From the NCBI GenBank assembly GCA_024227565.1, contig JAAEUE010000233.1:26706-90705 (forward strand): a stretch of DNA of 64,000 nt, read 5' to 3'. The notes beneath the pieces were generated by a model that made no database searches, was not told the DNA's origin, and saw only the letters and a list, made by a program, of their open reading frames with translations. Shown in pieces: positions 27,498-36,898 of this stretch (positions are counted from its first letter, which is position 1; every line of letters starts with the position of its first letter). The DNA comes from Alphaproteobacteria bacterium. GTDB taxonomy: Bacteria; Pseudomonadota; Alphaproteobacteria; Rhizobiales; CAJQND01. The position numbers were made by a program, and so were the translations under genes.

Positions 27498-30134
27498 TCA
27501 TGCCTTCAATGTTCTAGCGATCATCTCCCCAAGATCACGAGATAAAGGCTCGTGAGCAGCTAAGCGTTCAAGTTCAGCTTTGGCCTTTTCGCGCCGCCCG
27601 GGCTCCAGCATACGCCAACTTTTGAAGCACGAGGACATCCGTGCAGAGATTTGCGGATTGATTTCATCAAGCTTCGCAATGATGTCGGCGACCAGGGCAT
27701 AACCTGCACCAGTGGCATCATTGTATCTGACCGGATTCATCATGGAAAAGGAGCCGATCAACGATCGCACCTTGTTGGGGCGCGTCATAGAGAAGGCTGC
27801 GTGCTTAGTGAGTGCACGGATGTCGTCTATGGCGCTGTCCTGGGTGGAAAGGGCGTTGAGCATAAGCCATTTGTCGACCAGCAGATGATCGGCTTTGTGC
27901 TTGTCATAAAATGCGTCCAGTGCCTGTTTGCAGGTCTCGCCTCCCACGGGCGCCAGCGAGAGGAGTGCCGCCATCGTATCATTCAGGTTGGTGCTGCTTT
28001 CGGCCTGACGGGCGGCCAGGGCAATGCCTTTTGCCGGAGCGCCATGCACGAGATAGTCAAGGGCGCCGTTGCGAAGTGATCGGCGGCCCGCGCTCTGAGC
28101 GTCTGGGGAATAGGTCGCCGCGTCGGAGTGTTCTTGATAGATTGCCTCTAGTTCACGCTCCAAACTTGCCCCCAGCGATCTCTTCGCATGTTGATGGGCC
28201 ACGTGGATTGCGCCGGGGTCAACATTGCGGCCAATGTGATTTGCAATTCCCGACTCGCCGGGAAGCGAGAGGAGTTTGATCTTAAAGGCATCTTCCAAAG
28301 TGTCGTCATTGACGGCCTTCCGGAGTGCCTCCGTCAGATCTGGATTTTCTTTAAGGTTTTGCCCTGCCTTGGCTTGCTCAACAAGGGATTCCAACCAGGT
28401 CTTCATGCAAGTTTGGCCAGCTTCCCAGCGATTGAACGGATCACTGTCATGGGCAAGCAAGAACAACAGGTCATCGCTGCTCACGTTGCTGGTGATTTTC
28501 ACCGGTGCAGAAAACTCGCGGTTGATCGACAAGACCGGCTCTTCGGAAATCCCCTCAAAGGAGAAGGTTTGCTCGGCCTCGGTGACCTCGAGCAAGCCGG
28601 TTTCACTGTTGGGCAACACAACATCTGATCCCGACCGGCTCATCAGTCCAAGCCGCAGTGGAATGTGAAACGGCTTTTTGCTTGGTTGCCCTGGGGTGGG
28701 GCCGGTGGCTTGTGAAATCTTGAGTTCATAGCGTTGGTTGGCGCTATCATAGGTGCCGGCCACGGCCAGTGCCGGGGTGCCGGCTTGCTCGTACCACAAG
28801 AAGAACTGACTGAGATCGCGGCCGCTGGCGTCCTCCATGCATTTGATGAAGTCATCTACAGTTGCCGCATCGCCATCATGGCGCTGCAGATAAAGGTCCA
28901 TCGCCTCCCGGAAAGCATCTTCTCCCAAGATTGTTTGCAGCATGCGGCACAGTTCGGCCCCTTTTTCATAAACTGTCGCTGTATAGAAGTTGTTGATTTC
29001 AATGTAGGAATTGGGGCGAACAGGGTGAGAAAGAGGCCCGGCATCTTCCGGAAACTGGTGGGCGCGAAGCTGTTGCACATCAGAAATCCGCTTCACCGGG
29101 CGCGACCTTAGATCGGAGGAAAATTCCTGATCGCGGAAGACCGTCAAACCTTCCTTGAGACACAACTGGAACCAGTCTCTGCAGGTGATGCGGTTGCCGG
29201 TCCAGTTGTGGAAATACTCATGCGCTATGATGGCCTCTATGTTGGCGTAGTCTTGGTCTGTCGCGGTGTCAGGCCGGGCCAGAATGTATTTGTCGTTGAA
29301 AATATTGAGCCCTTTGTTCTCCATGGCGCCCATGTTGAAGTCGCTAACGGCGACAATCATGAAAATATCCAGGTCGTACTCGCAGCCAAACCGCTCTTCA
29401 TCCCACCGCATGGATTCCTTCAACGACGTCATGGCCCAGTCGCAGCGGTCTTCTTTTCCCGGTTCAACATAGATCGCCAGATCGACCCTGCGACCAGACT
29501 TCGTGGTGAATGTGTCCTTCACGCAAGCAAGATCGCCGCCAACCAGTGCGAAGAGGTAAGACGGTTTGGGGAAGGGGTCTTGCCACACCGCGAAATGCCG
29601 TTCTGTGCCTTCTACGGTGCCCGATTCGATCAAATTGCCGTTCGACAAGAGGACAGGGGCCTCTGAACGTCTGGCCTCAATTCTGGTGGTGAACTTGGCC
29701 AGAACATCGGGACGATCCAGATAGTAGGTGATCCGGCGGAAACCCTCAGCCTCACATTGGGTGCAATAGATGTCGTTCGAGCGATACAGCCCGGACAGCG
29801 CTGTGTTGGCACTAGGGTCGCACACCGTATCAACCGTTAGGGTGAACGGCTGCGACGGGGCCTGTGTGATCGTCAGGCTCTTCTCATCCACCTGGTAGGC
29901 ACCGGCAGGAAGCTGTTCGCCATCGATCATCAAACCGACAAGTTCCAGGGCTTCGCCATCCAGCCGCAGCGTTGTATCTGCCGGGTCTCCATCCGGTCCT
30001 GGCACAAGCCGCATTTTTGCCGTCACGTGTGTACGCTGTTGCGAAAGGCGTACGTCCAGATCGACCTGTTCGATCAAATAGTTACTGGGACGATAGTCTT
30101 TAAGCTGAATGGGAGTTGGGGTGTCGGTCTTCAT
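27498..30134 (-). CDS. pepN: Aminopeptidase N, M1 family
   Basis: An 878-residue cytosolic zinc aminopeptidase that removes N-terminal residues from peptides. The substrate-anchoring motif GAMENKGLNIF and the zinc motif HEYFHNWTGNR (HExxH with Glu 18 residues on) lie in the 265-320 region. The N-terminal beta domain begins RPSNYLIEQVDLDVRLSQQ, and the C-terminal helical repeat domain is complete. No signal peptide, as expected. Divergent from the sugar transferase gene. Confidence 0.95.
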   Translation of the reverse strand: MKTDTPTPIQLKDYRPSNYLIEQVDLDVRLSQQRTHVTAKMRLVPGPDGDPADTTLRLDGEALELVGLMIDGEQLPAGAYQVDEKSLTITQAPSQPFTLTVDTVCDPSANTALSGLYRSNDIYCTQCEAEGFRRITYYLDRPDVLAKFTTRIEARRSEAPVLLSNGNLIESGTVEGTERHFAVWQDPFPKPSYLFALVGGDLACVKDTFTTKSGRRVDLAIYVEPGKEDRCDWAMTSLKESMRWDEERFGCEYDLDIFMIVAVSDFNMGAMENKGLNIFNDKYILARPDTATDQDYANIEAIIAHEYFHNWTGNRITCRDWFQLCLKEGLTVFRDQEFSSDLRSRPVKRISDVQQLRAHQFPEDAGPLSHPVRPNSYIEINNFYTATVYEKGAELCRMLQTILGEDAFREAMDLYLQRHDGDAATVDDFIKCMEDASGRDLSQFFLWYEQAGTPALAVAGTYDSANQRYELKISQATGPTPGQPSKKPFHIPLRLGLMSRSGSDVVLPNSETGLLEVTEAEQTFSFEGISEEPVLSINREFSAPVKITSNVSSDDLLFLLAHDSDPFNRWEAGQTCMKTWLESLVEQAKAGQNLKENPDLTEALRKAVNDDTLEDAFKIKLLSLPGESGIANHIGRNVDPGAIHVAHQHAKRSLGASLERELEAIYQEHSDAATYSPDAQSAGRRSLRNGALDYLVHGAPAKGIALAARQAESSTNLNDTMAALLSLAPVGGETCKQALDAFYDKHKADHLLVDKWLMLNALSTQDSAIDDIRALTKHAAFSMTRPNKVRSLIGSFSMMNPVRYNDATGAGYALVADIIAKLDEINPQISARMSSCFKSWRMLEPGRREKAKAELERLAAHEPLSRDLGEMIARTLKA

Positions 30135-30250
30135 GGGGCTTTGCGATGATTTGAAATTGAAAGGAATTTAACCAGCCTTTTAGCCCTTTGGGCCATTGTG
30201 GTCGCGTGGAAATTTGAAGCTTTGCTAAGTTTTGCATTTGAGGATGGGAC

Positions 30251-31699
30251 ATGACGTCGACAGATGGCGCATTTGAAGGTAGCCAGCGATCCACTTATGT
30301 GGAGCCGGATATCTTTGAAAGGGTGCTCAAAGGTGCTGATTTCGTCGCAGTTTTGGCCGTTGCGTGGTTCTTTCTGTTCAAGTCGGGTCCGCTGGATGCA
30401 GGCGGCTATGTCCAGTTTTCTGCCTTCTCCGGCGTGTTTCTCAGCTTTCTGCTCTTGCTGTTTCTGCGCGAAACCAGAGCTTACCAGATCGCCAGTTGGG
30501 TCCGTCCGGCCCGCGCCAGCCTGGCGGCCACCGGCGGCTCTGCTGTGGTGGGGGTCCTTTTTTGGTACTTTTCAGACTTTGCCGGGTATCCGCTCAGCGT
30601 TGATTGGATCGTGGGGTTCAGCGCGGCGCTTCTGGTTCATTTTGCGGTTACCCGCGTAACTTTGGCTGTCTGGATAACGTCATTTGCTGCACCCGACTGC
30701 TTTCGTCAGAGGGTTGCGATTGTTGGCGGCGGTCCTCCCGCTGAAGAAGCCATCAAGGTGTTGGAGAAATCTGTTGCCAGTCAGATCGACATTATTGGCA
30801 TCTTTGATGACCGCAATGACGAGCGCTCGCCTGAGTCTATCCGCCGGCATGAAAAGATAGGCCTCATCAGTGAGCTTGCCGAGTATGCCCGTTCAAACCG
30901 CGTAGATCTGATCATCGTGACAATTCCAACGGTTGCTGAAACCAGACTGCTGCAGGTGTTGAAGGTGCTCTGGGAGTTGCCCGTAGATATTCGCATCTCC
31001 GGTCAGACGTCGCGTCTGCGGTTCTCTGCAAGGTCATATGATTACCTTGGCGACCTGCCTTTGCTCACCGTGTTTGACCGGCCTCTTTACGGTTGGGCGT
31101 GGATATTGAAATCTGTGTTCGACAAGATCCTGGCTCTATTTTTCTTAATTGCCTTCTCACCGCTAATGCTGCTGGTCGCGGCGGCTGTGAAGCTTGAATC
31201 CAAGGGGCCGGCGCTGTTCAAACAGAAGCGCTACGGCTTCAATAATGAGCTGATCTGGGTCTACAAGTTCCGTTCTATGTACACCGAAATGTCCGATGCA
31301 AATGCGGTTAAGCTGGTGACCAAAGATGATCCCAGAGTGACCGCGGTCGGTCGGTTTATCCGCAAGACCAGCCTTGATGAGTTGCCTCAGTTCTTCAATG
31401 TGCTTTTCGGTGGCCTCTCCTTGGTGGGGCCTCGTCCTCATGCCACTCAGGCCAAGACCGGAGACAACCTTTATGAGGATGTTTTGGAAGGCTACTTTGC
31501 CCGCCACAAGGTGAAACCCGGCATCACAGGGTTAGCTCAAGTGCATGGCTGGCGCGGGGAGACAGACACGGTTGAGAAAATCGCCAACCGGGTCAAATAC
31601 GATCTGGAGTATATCGACCGCTGGTCTGTGATGCTCGATTTGAAGATTCTGCTGAAAACCCCTATCACTTTGTTGATGAACTCTGAAAACGCCTACTAG
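30251..31699 (+). CDS. Undecaprenyl-phosphate glucose phosphotransferase
   Basis: A 482-residue membrane enzyme that transfers sugar-1-phosphate to undecaprenyl phosphate, the first step of exopolysaccharide synthesis. Four to five N-terminal membrane helices (about 25-140) are followed by a nucleotide-sugar-binding-like CoA-fold domain (VAIVGGGPPAEEAI, about 155-270), a further helix (about 290-312) and the catalytic sugar transferase domain with KFRSMYTEM, TKDDPRVTAVGRFIRKTSLD, ELPQFFNVLFGGLSLVGPRP and KPGITGLAQVHGWRGET. It resembles WcaJ/Pss-type enzymes. No other polysaccharide gene is nearby. Confidence 0.9.
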   Translation: MTSTDGAFEGSQRSTYVEPDIFERVLKGADFVAVLAVAWFFLFKSGPLDAGGYVQFSAFSGVFLSFLLLLFLRETRAYQIASWVRPARASLAATGGSAVVGVLFWYFSDFAGYPLSVDWIVGFSAALLVHFAVTRVTLAVWITSFAAPDCFRQRVAIVGGGPPAEEAIKVLEKSVASQIDIIGIFDDRNDERSPESIRRHEKIGLISELAEYARSNRVDLIIVTIPTVAETRLLQVLKVLWELPVDIRISGQTSRLRFSARSYDYLGDLPLLTVFDRPLYGWAWILKSVFDKILALFFLIAFSPLMLLVAAAVKLESKGPALFKQKRYGFNNELIWVYKFRSMYTEMSDANAVKLVTKDDPRVTAVGRFIRKTSLDELPQFFNVLFGGLSLVGPRPHATQAKTGDNLYEDVLEGYFARHKVKPGITGLAQVHGWRGETDTVEKIANRVKYDLEYIDRWSVMLDLKILLKTPITLLMNSENAY

Positions 31700-31738
31700 T
31701 TCGTCTTGCCTCCGCGCCAAATTGGGTTTGCTTCAAGA

Positions 31739-33220
31739 ATGACATCCCAGACTATTCCGGTCGAACCGTTTGATTTCGTCATTTTTGGCGGCACCGGTGA
31801 CCTTGCCCGGCGCAAACTTTTGCCTTCGCTGTTCCTGCGCGACTGTGCCGGACAAATTCCGGCGGAGAGCCGCATAATTGGCGTATCGCGCGAGGCGCTG
31901 AGTGACATTGAATTCCGCGAAAAGGCGGCTGCGGCCCTGAAGGCCCACTTGCCTGCAAAAGTGTTCACCAAGGAGGCCAGCGACAAATTTCAAGAGCGTC
32001 TCTACTATCACCATTTGGATGTGCTGACGCCGGATGGGTGGGAGGAATTTGCCGCAGCTCTTCATGCCGCGCCAAGCCGCATTCGCAGCTTTTACCTCGC
32101 GACTGCGCCGCGCCTGTTTGGCGAGATCGCTAAGATGTTGGGCCAACTCAATCTTGTTTGCGACGGCTGCCGGGTGGTTTTGGAAAAACCCCTTGGCAGC
32201 GATCTTGATACCGCGAACGAGATCAATGATGCGGTGGGCAAAGTATTCTCCGAAGATCAGATTTTCCGCATAGACCACTATCTGGGAAAAGAGACGGTGC
32301 AGAACCTTATGGCGCTGAGGTTTGCCAACACGCTGTTTGAGCCGCTCTGGAATTCAGCACACATCGATCATGTGCAGATTACCGTTGCCGAAAGCATCGG
32401 GGTCGGCACGCGGGGCGGCTATTATGATCATGCAGGTGCGCTGCGCGATATGGTGCAAAACCATTTGATCCAACTGGTTTGCCTGACCGCAATGGAGCCG
32501 CCTTCTGAATTTGAAGCAGGTGCGGTGCGCGATGAGAAGTTGAAGATATTGCGCGCGCTGCGTCCAATCGATGAGGCCAGCGTTGAAGCGGTGACGGTGC
32601 GCGGACAGTACAAATCCGGCGCAGTTGATGGCAAAGCGGTGCCGGGGTATGTGGATGAAATCAGCGGTGAGGAAAGCAGCACCGAGACGTTTGTGGCGCT
32701 GAAGTGTGAGATCGACAATTGGCGCTGGGCTGGTGTGCCTTATTACCTCAGAACGGGCAAGCGGCTTCCGGCGCGGGCGTCTGAGATTGTCATTTCTTTC
32801 AAAACCGTGCCCCATTCCATCTTTGGAAACAGTGCAGGCCCAATTGCCGCCAACAGGTTGATCATCCGCTTGCAGCCCGATGAAGGCGTCAAACTTAGTC
32901 TGATGATCAAGGAGCCCGGCCCTGGCGGCATGCGCCTGGTTGAGGTTCCTCTGGACATGACGTTCGCTGAAACCTTCGATGTTCGCCAACCGGATGCCTA
33001 TGAGCGTTTGATTATGGATGTGGTTCGAGGCAACCTCACCTTGTTCATGCGCCGCGATGAGGTGGAAGCGGCCTGGCGCTGGATTGATCCCATTCGGGCG
33101 GGGTGGGAGACCCGGAGCGTTAAGCCCCATGGCTACGCGGCTGGAACCTGGGGTCCCACGGCTTCAATCGCCTTGATAGAGCGCGATGGCCGGACCTGGC
33201 ACGAGGACGACGAGGGGTGA
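31739..33220 (+). CDS. zwf: Glucose-6-phosphate 1-dehydrogenase
   Basis: A 493-residue enzyme that oxidises glucose-6-phosphate to 6-phosphogluconolactone with NADP. The coenzyme motif FGGTGDLARRKL lies at the N-terminus, and the active-site RIDHYLGKETVQN around residue 180. The ATG at 31739 gives the usual length. The stop overlaps pgl by 4 nt. The edd gene, often third in this operon, is absent, so routing to Entner-Doudoroff or pentose phosphate pathway is not shown. Confidence 0.96.
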   Translation: MTSQTIPVEPFDFVIFGGTGDLARRKLLPSLFLRDCAGQIPAESRIIGVSREALSDIEFREKAAAALKAHLPAKVFTKEASDKFQERLYYHHLDVLTPDGWEEFAAALHAAPSRIRSFYLATAPRLFGEIAKMLGQLNLVCDGCRVVLEKPLGSDLDTANEINDAVGKVFSEDQIFRIDHYLGKETVQNLMALRFANTLFEPLWNSAHIDHVQITVAESIGVGTRGGYYDHAGALRDMVQNHLIQLVCLTAMEPPSEFEAGAVRDEKLKILRALRPIDEASVEAVTVRGQYKSGAVDGKAVPGYVDEISGEESSTETFVALKCEIDNWRWAGVPYYLRTGKRLPARASEIVISFKTVPHSIFGNSAGPIAANRLIIRLQPDEGVKLSLMIKEPGPGGMRLVEVPLDMTFAETFDVRQPDAYERLIMDVVRGNLTLFMRRDEVEAAWRWIDPIRAGWETRSVKPHGYAAGTWGPTASIALIERDGRTWHEDDEG

Positions 33221-33915
33221 CCGAGCCCGTTCTGCACACATTCCGATCAAGCGCCGAACTGGCTGCAGCCCTGGCTAACAAAACCGCAGAGTGCCTCCGC
33301 GCCGGCCTTGACGACACGGGCAGGGCAAGTCTCGTCGTCTCTGGCGGGCGAACTCCCCTTCAGTTTTTTGCCCAACTTGCGCAATCTGTTTTGGATTGGT
33401 CTGGGGTGAATGTGTTTTTGGCTGACGAACGCTGGGTTCCCACCGATTCTGAACGCTCTAATGCTGCCTTGGTGAAACAACATTTGTTGCGTGGGCGTGC
33501 AAAGAAGGCTGCGTTTTCCCCACTCTATTCTGATCAGCGAACTCCGTACGAAGCCGCAGGCAGCTTGAACTTGCAACTTGCGAATGCCCCAAGATCGTTT
33601 GATGCAGTCATCTTGGGCATGGGAGGCGATGGCCATACGGCCTCGCTGTTTCCCGACGCACCGGAAATCGGATCCGCTTTAAGAGCTGATGCTGCAGCTG
33701 CGATGGTGCTGACCCCCGCCTCGCAGCCCGAATTGCGTCTATCGTTGACGCCGAACGTGCTTGCGAACACCAGGTTCTTGGCCCTTCACATTGAAGGGTC
33801 TGAGAAGCGTGAGGTGTTTAATAAGGCGTTGGAAGTGGGTGCGGCTGAAGAAATGCCAGTACGTGCCATCATGCGCAATGACATCCAGCATACTCAGGTC
33901 TATTGGTGTCCGTAA
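33217..33915 (+). CDS. pgl: 6-phosphogluconolactonase
   Basis: A 232-residue enzyme hydrolysing the lactone made by Zwf. A GTG start overlaps the zwf stop (GTGA). Motifs: LVVSGGRTPLQFF, FLADERWVPTDSERSN and GMGGDGHTASLFPDAPE, all typical of the DevB-type lactonase, plus an LSLTPNVL block. Same operon and pathway as zwf. Confidence 0.95.
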   Translation: MTEPVLHTFRSSAELAAALANKTAECLRAGLDDTGRASLVVSGGRTPLQFFAQLAQSVLDWSGVNVFLADERWVPTDSERSNAALVKQHLLRGRAKKAAFSPLYSDQRTPYEAAGSLNLQLANAPRSFDAVILGMGGDGHTASLFPDAPEIGSALRADAAAAMVLTPASQPELRLSLTPNVLANTRFLALHIEGSEKREVFNKALEVGAAEEMPVRAIMRNDIQHTQVYWCP

Positions 33916-33948
33916 CATTCTAAATGCAAGAAACAGGAAACAGCGCAC

Positions 33949-34569
33949 ATGATCACAGTTTGGGGACGGGCTTCTTCGTCGAACGTTCAAAAAGTCACCT
34001 GGACATTGGACGAATTGGGCGTTGAGTATGAACGGATCGACCGAGGGCGTGAGTTTGGCGGCCTGGATGCGCCTGAGTATCTCGCCAACAATCCCAATGG
34101 TCGGGTGCCGACGATTCAAGATGGCGATTTGATCTTGTGGGAATCTCAAGCAATCTGCCGCTATTTGGCAAGAACCTACAATGGAGATCATCTGTTTCCC
34201 GCAGCCCCCGCAGCCGCTTTTCAGGTTGACAAGTGGATGGACTGGAACATCGCGCATCTTGCGCCTTCCATGTTCCCCATGTTTCTGGCGGCCCGCACGG
34301 CAGACAATCTGGAAGCCGCCAAGGATCCGAAATTCGACAAAACTGTATCTGAAGCCAGGCGTAACCTGTCCATCATGCAAGGGATCTTGGGCGGACAGGA
34401 CTATCTGGCTGGAGACAGCTTCACATTGGCTGATCTGGTTTGTGCCGTGAGCGTCTCACGCTGGCTCTTCGTCGGCCACAATTTTGGTAACGAAGCCAAT
34501 GTGGAGGCGTGGTATGGGCGTGTTGGAGAGCGACCTGCGTGCCAACGTCACAACGTGGTGAGTTTCTAG
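33949..34569 (+). CDS. Glutathione S-transferase family protein
   Basis: A 206-residue protein with a thioredoxin-fold N-terminal domain (ITVWGRASSSNVQKVTWTLD; Ser-rich catalytic region), the cis-Pro block GRVPTIQDGDLILWESQAIC for glutathione binding, and an all-helical C-terminal domain with FTLADLVCAVSVSRW. Class and substrate are not determined. It follows pgl by 33 bp. Confidence 0.88.
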   Translation: MITVWGRASSSNVQKVTWTLDELGVEYERIDRGREFGGLDAPEYLANNPNGRVPTIQDGDLILWESQAICRYLARTYNGDHLFPAAPAAAFQVDKWMDWNIAHLAPSMFPMFLAARTADNLEAAKDPKFDKTVSEARRNLSIMQGILGGQDYLAGDSFTLADLVCAVSVSRWLFVGHNFGNEANVEAWYGRVGERPACQRHNVVSF

Positions 34570-34597
34570 GCGGTCAGTCTTGGGCTACAAGACACTC

Positions 34598-34963
34598 ATG
34601 AGGTCTCTGTCACGAAGATCGTTGATCCTGGGCATGCTTGCTTTGAACGCTGCGCGCGCGCAGGCAGTTGACAAGCTGCAACTGGTCATGTTTGACCGGG
34701 TGGGCTGTCCATGGTGTGCAAAGTGGGATGAGGAGGTGGGTGGTGTCTATCACAAAACCTGGGAAGGCGAGCGCGCGCCATTGCGCCGGCTCAGCATGCA
34801 TCCGCCCTATCCCAATGATCTCACATTTATAACCAAAATCATTTATTCGCCAACGTTCGTGCTTGTGCGTGGTCGCCAAGAGATTGGGCGCATCGTAGGC
34901 TATCCCGGCGAAGCGCACTTCTATGTGCAGCTCAGTCAATTGTTGGAGAAAGCTGGAGTCTAA
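34598..34963 (+). CDS. Exported thioredoxin-like protein with CPWC motif
   Basis: From ATG 34598 the product has 121 residues; a TTG at 34580 would add six. The N-terminus MRSLSRRSLILGMLALNAAR is a likely Tat-type signal (SRRSLIL). The mature part has the thiol motif FDRVGCPWCAKWDEEV and a later SPTFVLVRGRQEIGRIVGYP with the expected cis-Pro position, so it is a periplasmic thiol-disulfide protein, similar to SoxW-type or TrxA-like regulators. The partner is unknown. Confidence 0.7.
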   Translation: MRSLSRRSLILGMLALNAARAQAVDKLQLVMFDRVGCPWCAKWDEEVGGVYHKTWEGERAPLRRLSMHPPYPNDLTFITKIIYSPTFVLVRGRQEIGRIVGYPGEAHFYVQLSQLLEKAGV

Positions 34964-34968
34964 CCGGC

Positions 34969-35997
34969 TCAGCCTTCTTGTAGTTTGCGCTCCAGCAAAC
35001 GGTAAACCAACGGCCCGGTTAGGACCACGACCAGAATACGGCTGATGTGGATCGTCACCACAAAGCCCACGTTCAGCCCCAGACCAAGCGCCACCAAACT
35101 CATTTCAGCAAGCCCTCCCGGGGCAAACGCGATAATGCCGGCCCAAAGGGTGACGGGCGTCAGGTTGGCCAAGATCACCGCCGTCAACGAGGTGACGGTC
35201 AGCGCCAAAGTGATATAGCCGCACGAATGAAAAAGGGCGTTCGCGATTTCGCGCAGTTCAAGTCCGCTAAAGCGTCCGCCAATGGCGGCCCCCAGCACCA
35301 CCTGCGCAATGACGACCAGTTCATTCGGGACGGACGCGGTTGTTAGGCCCCCCAGTTGTAGAACTGCTGTGATCAGCATGGGGATAATCATAATCCCGCC
35401 AGGTACTTTGGTCTTTTCGGAAAGCCACCAGCCGATTGCAGCGATTGCAGCCATGACCGCAAGTGTCGGTAACGCCATATCCAACAATGAGCTGCCGCCT
35501 GTAACGGTCCTCGCCAGGTCTTGCCCCAGAAGGCCCTCAATCAGGAATGGGAGTACCAGGACAATCAGTGTGACGCGCATAGTGTGGATCAAGCCGAGCC
35601 TCCTAATGCTGATGCCGAGGTCTTCTGCGAACGTCACCATGGTGTAGAGGCCGCCAGGGAGTGCGGCAAAGAACGCTTCGGGCCGTTTCATCTTGGCGAT
35701 CGTCGTGAAATAGAACAGGCCAACGCCCGCCGTGCACGCAACGTACAGAGGAACTGCTAGGAGGCTGAAACCCAACGCACTCAATTGGGCCAAGAGATCA
35801 GGCGTGATAGACGCGCCCAGGAGTACCCCTAAAACCGCCCGCATGGGCGACGTTAACGGGCGAGGTGCAGCGACGGGCAATCTGGCGAGGGCAGCCGCCA
35901 AAGTGGCCCCAATTGCTCCCAACATCCAAGGTAGAGGGATGCCTGCAAGCGAAGCGAGCCAACCTCCGACGGCAGCTAATATGAGGCCGAGGATCAT
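34969..35997 (-). CDS. AbrB-family membrane protein (duplicated AbrB domain)
   Basis: A 342-residue polytopic membrane protein with about ten helices arranged as two similar halves, each ending with a GxxxG-rich helix. The start LGLILAAVGGWLASLAGIPL followed by PWMLGAIGATLAAALARLPV is the family signature of bacterial AbrB (ammonia monooxygenase-like) proteins, which are putative transporters or regulators of poorly known role. It converges with the thioredoxin-like gene, separated by 5 bp. Confidence 0.8.
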   Translation of the reverse strand: MILGLILAAVGGWLASLAGIPLPWMLGAIGATLAAALARLPVAAPRPLTSPMRAVLGVLLGASITPDLLAQLSALGFSLLAVPLYVACTAGVGLFYFTTIAKMKRPEAFFAALPGGLYTMVTFAEDLGISIRRLGLIHTMRVTLIVLVLPFLIEGLLGQDLARTVTGGSSLLDMALPTLAVMAAIAAIGWWLSEKTKVPGGIMIIPMLITAVLQLGGLTTASVPNELVVIAQVVLGAAIGGRFSGLELREIANALFHSCGYITLALTVTSLTAVILANLTPVTLWAGIIAFAPGGLAEMSLVALGLGLNVGFVVTIHISRILVVVLTGPLVYRLLERKLQEG

Positions 35998-36139
35998 TAG
36001 ATTGTCCTAGCCGCTTATCATCTTGGTTTAAAGCGGCCATGTATCAGTTGACGCCGCTTTGTGGAAATCTGGGACGCAGGCTTGCGGAGTTTCATGCATA
36101 AATGCCATTCATTCACCTATAAATTTGGAGATGGAGCGA

Positions 36140-36898
36140 ATGCGGCGTACGCCACGGCCTCTGGTGGCCGGCAATTGGAAAATGCATGGTTTGAAATCTT
36201 CGCTCAAGCAGGTGCGGACGATTGCCGCTTCGCTCGCAAAGACGGCGCCAGCTTGCGATGTAATGATTTGTCCTCCGGCGACCTTGCTTCGACCCATGAA
36301 GGATGTGGCGAAGGCGAGCAAACTCAAGCTTGGCGGGCAAGACTGTCATGCCTCCTCACAAGGGGCCCACACCGGCGATGTGTCGGCGGAGATGCTGAAA
36401 GATGCCGGCGCTGCAGCGGTGATTGTCGGGCACTCAGAGCGCCGTGAAGACCATCGGGAAATGAATGTGGACGTTCGGGCAAAAGCGGCTGCGGCGCACA
36501 GGGCCGGCCTGATGGCGATTATATGTGTCGGAGAAACTCTCAAACAACGTAAAGCTGGGGCGGCCCTCAGGGTGGTTGGCCATCAACTCAAAGGTTCTCT
36601 ACCGTCAACGGCTACCGACAAGAACACGGTTATTGCATATGAGCCGGTGTGGGCCATCGGAACCGGATTGACCCCGACCGTGGATGACGTTGCGGAGGTT
36701 CACACCTACATTCGAAAGCGATTGCAAGCGCTCTTGCTCGACGGTTCACCAGAACGGGTGAGGCTTCTTTATGGTGGATCCGTTAAGCCCGCCAATGCGG
36801 CTGAGCTATTAGTAACAAAGAATGTGGATGGTGCTTTGGTTGGCGGGGCCAGCCTGGACGCTAAGGACTTTCTGCCGATCGTAAGAGCGTGTCGCTAA
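36140..36898 (+). CDS. tpiA: Triosephosphate isomerase
   Basis: A 252-residue TIM-barrel enzyme interconverting dihydroxyacetone phosphate and glyceraldehyde-3-phosphate. Catalytic residues are present: Lys in AGNWKMHG, His in VGHSERR and Glu in AYEPVWAIGTG; the phosphate-binding LYGGSVKPAN is also there. The start at 36140 has GGAG 9 nt upstream; an ATG at 36131 would place it adjacent. The 3' end overlaps the convergent EAL gene by 4 nt. Confidence 0.94.
   Translation: MRRTPRPLVAGNWKMHGLKSSLKQVRTIAASLAKTAPACDVMICPPATLLRPMKDVAKASKLKLGGQDCHASSQGAHTGDVSAEMLKDAGAAAVIVGHSERREDHREMNVDVRAKAAAAHRAGLMAIICVGETLKQRKAGAALRVVGHQLKGSLPSTATDKNTVIAYEPVWAIGTGLTPTVDDVAEVHTYIRKRLQALLLDGSPERVRLLYGGSVKPANAAELLVTKNVDGALVGGASLDAKDFLPIVRACR

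Noticed and set aside
32354..33130. 258-codon frame antisense to zwf
   Set aside because: zwf is unmistakable; no motif or start signal on the other strand.
34580..34597. TTG start for the thioredoxin-like gene
   Set aside because: It adds six residues before a Tat-like signal without improving the ribosome binding site; ATG 34598 was preferred.
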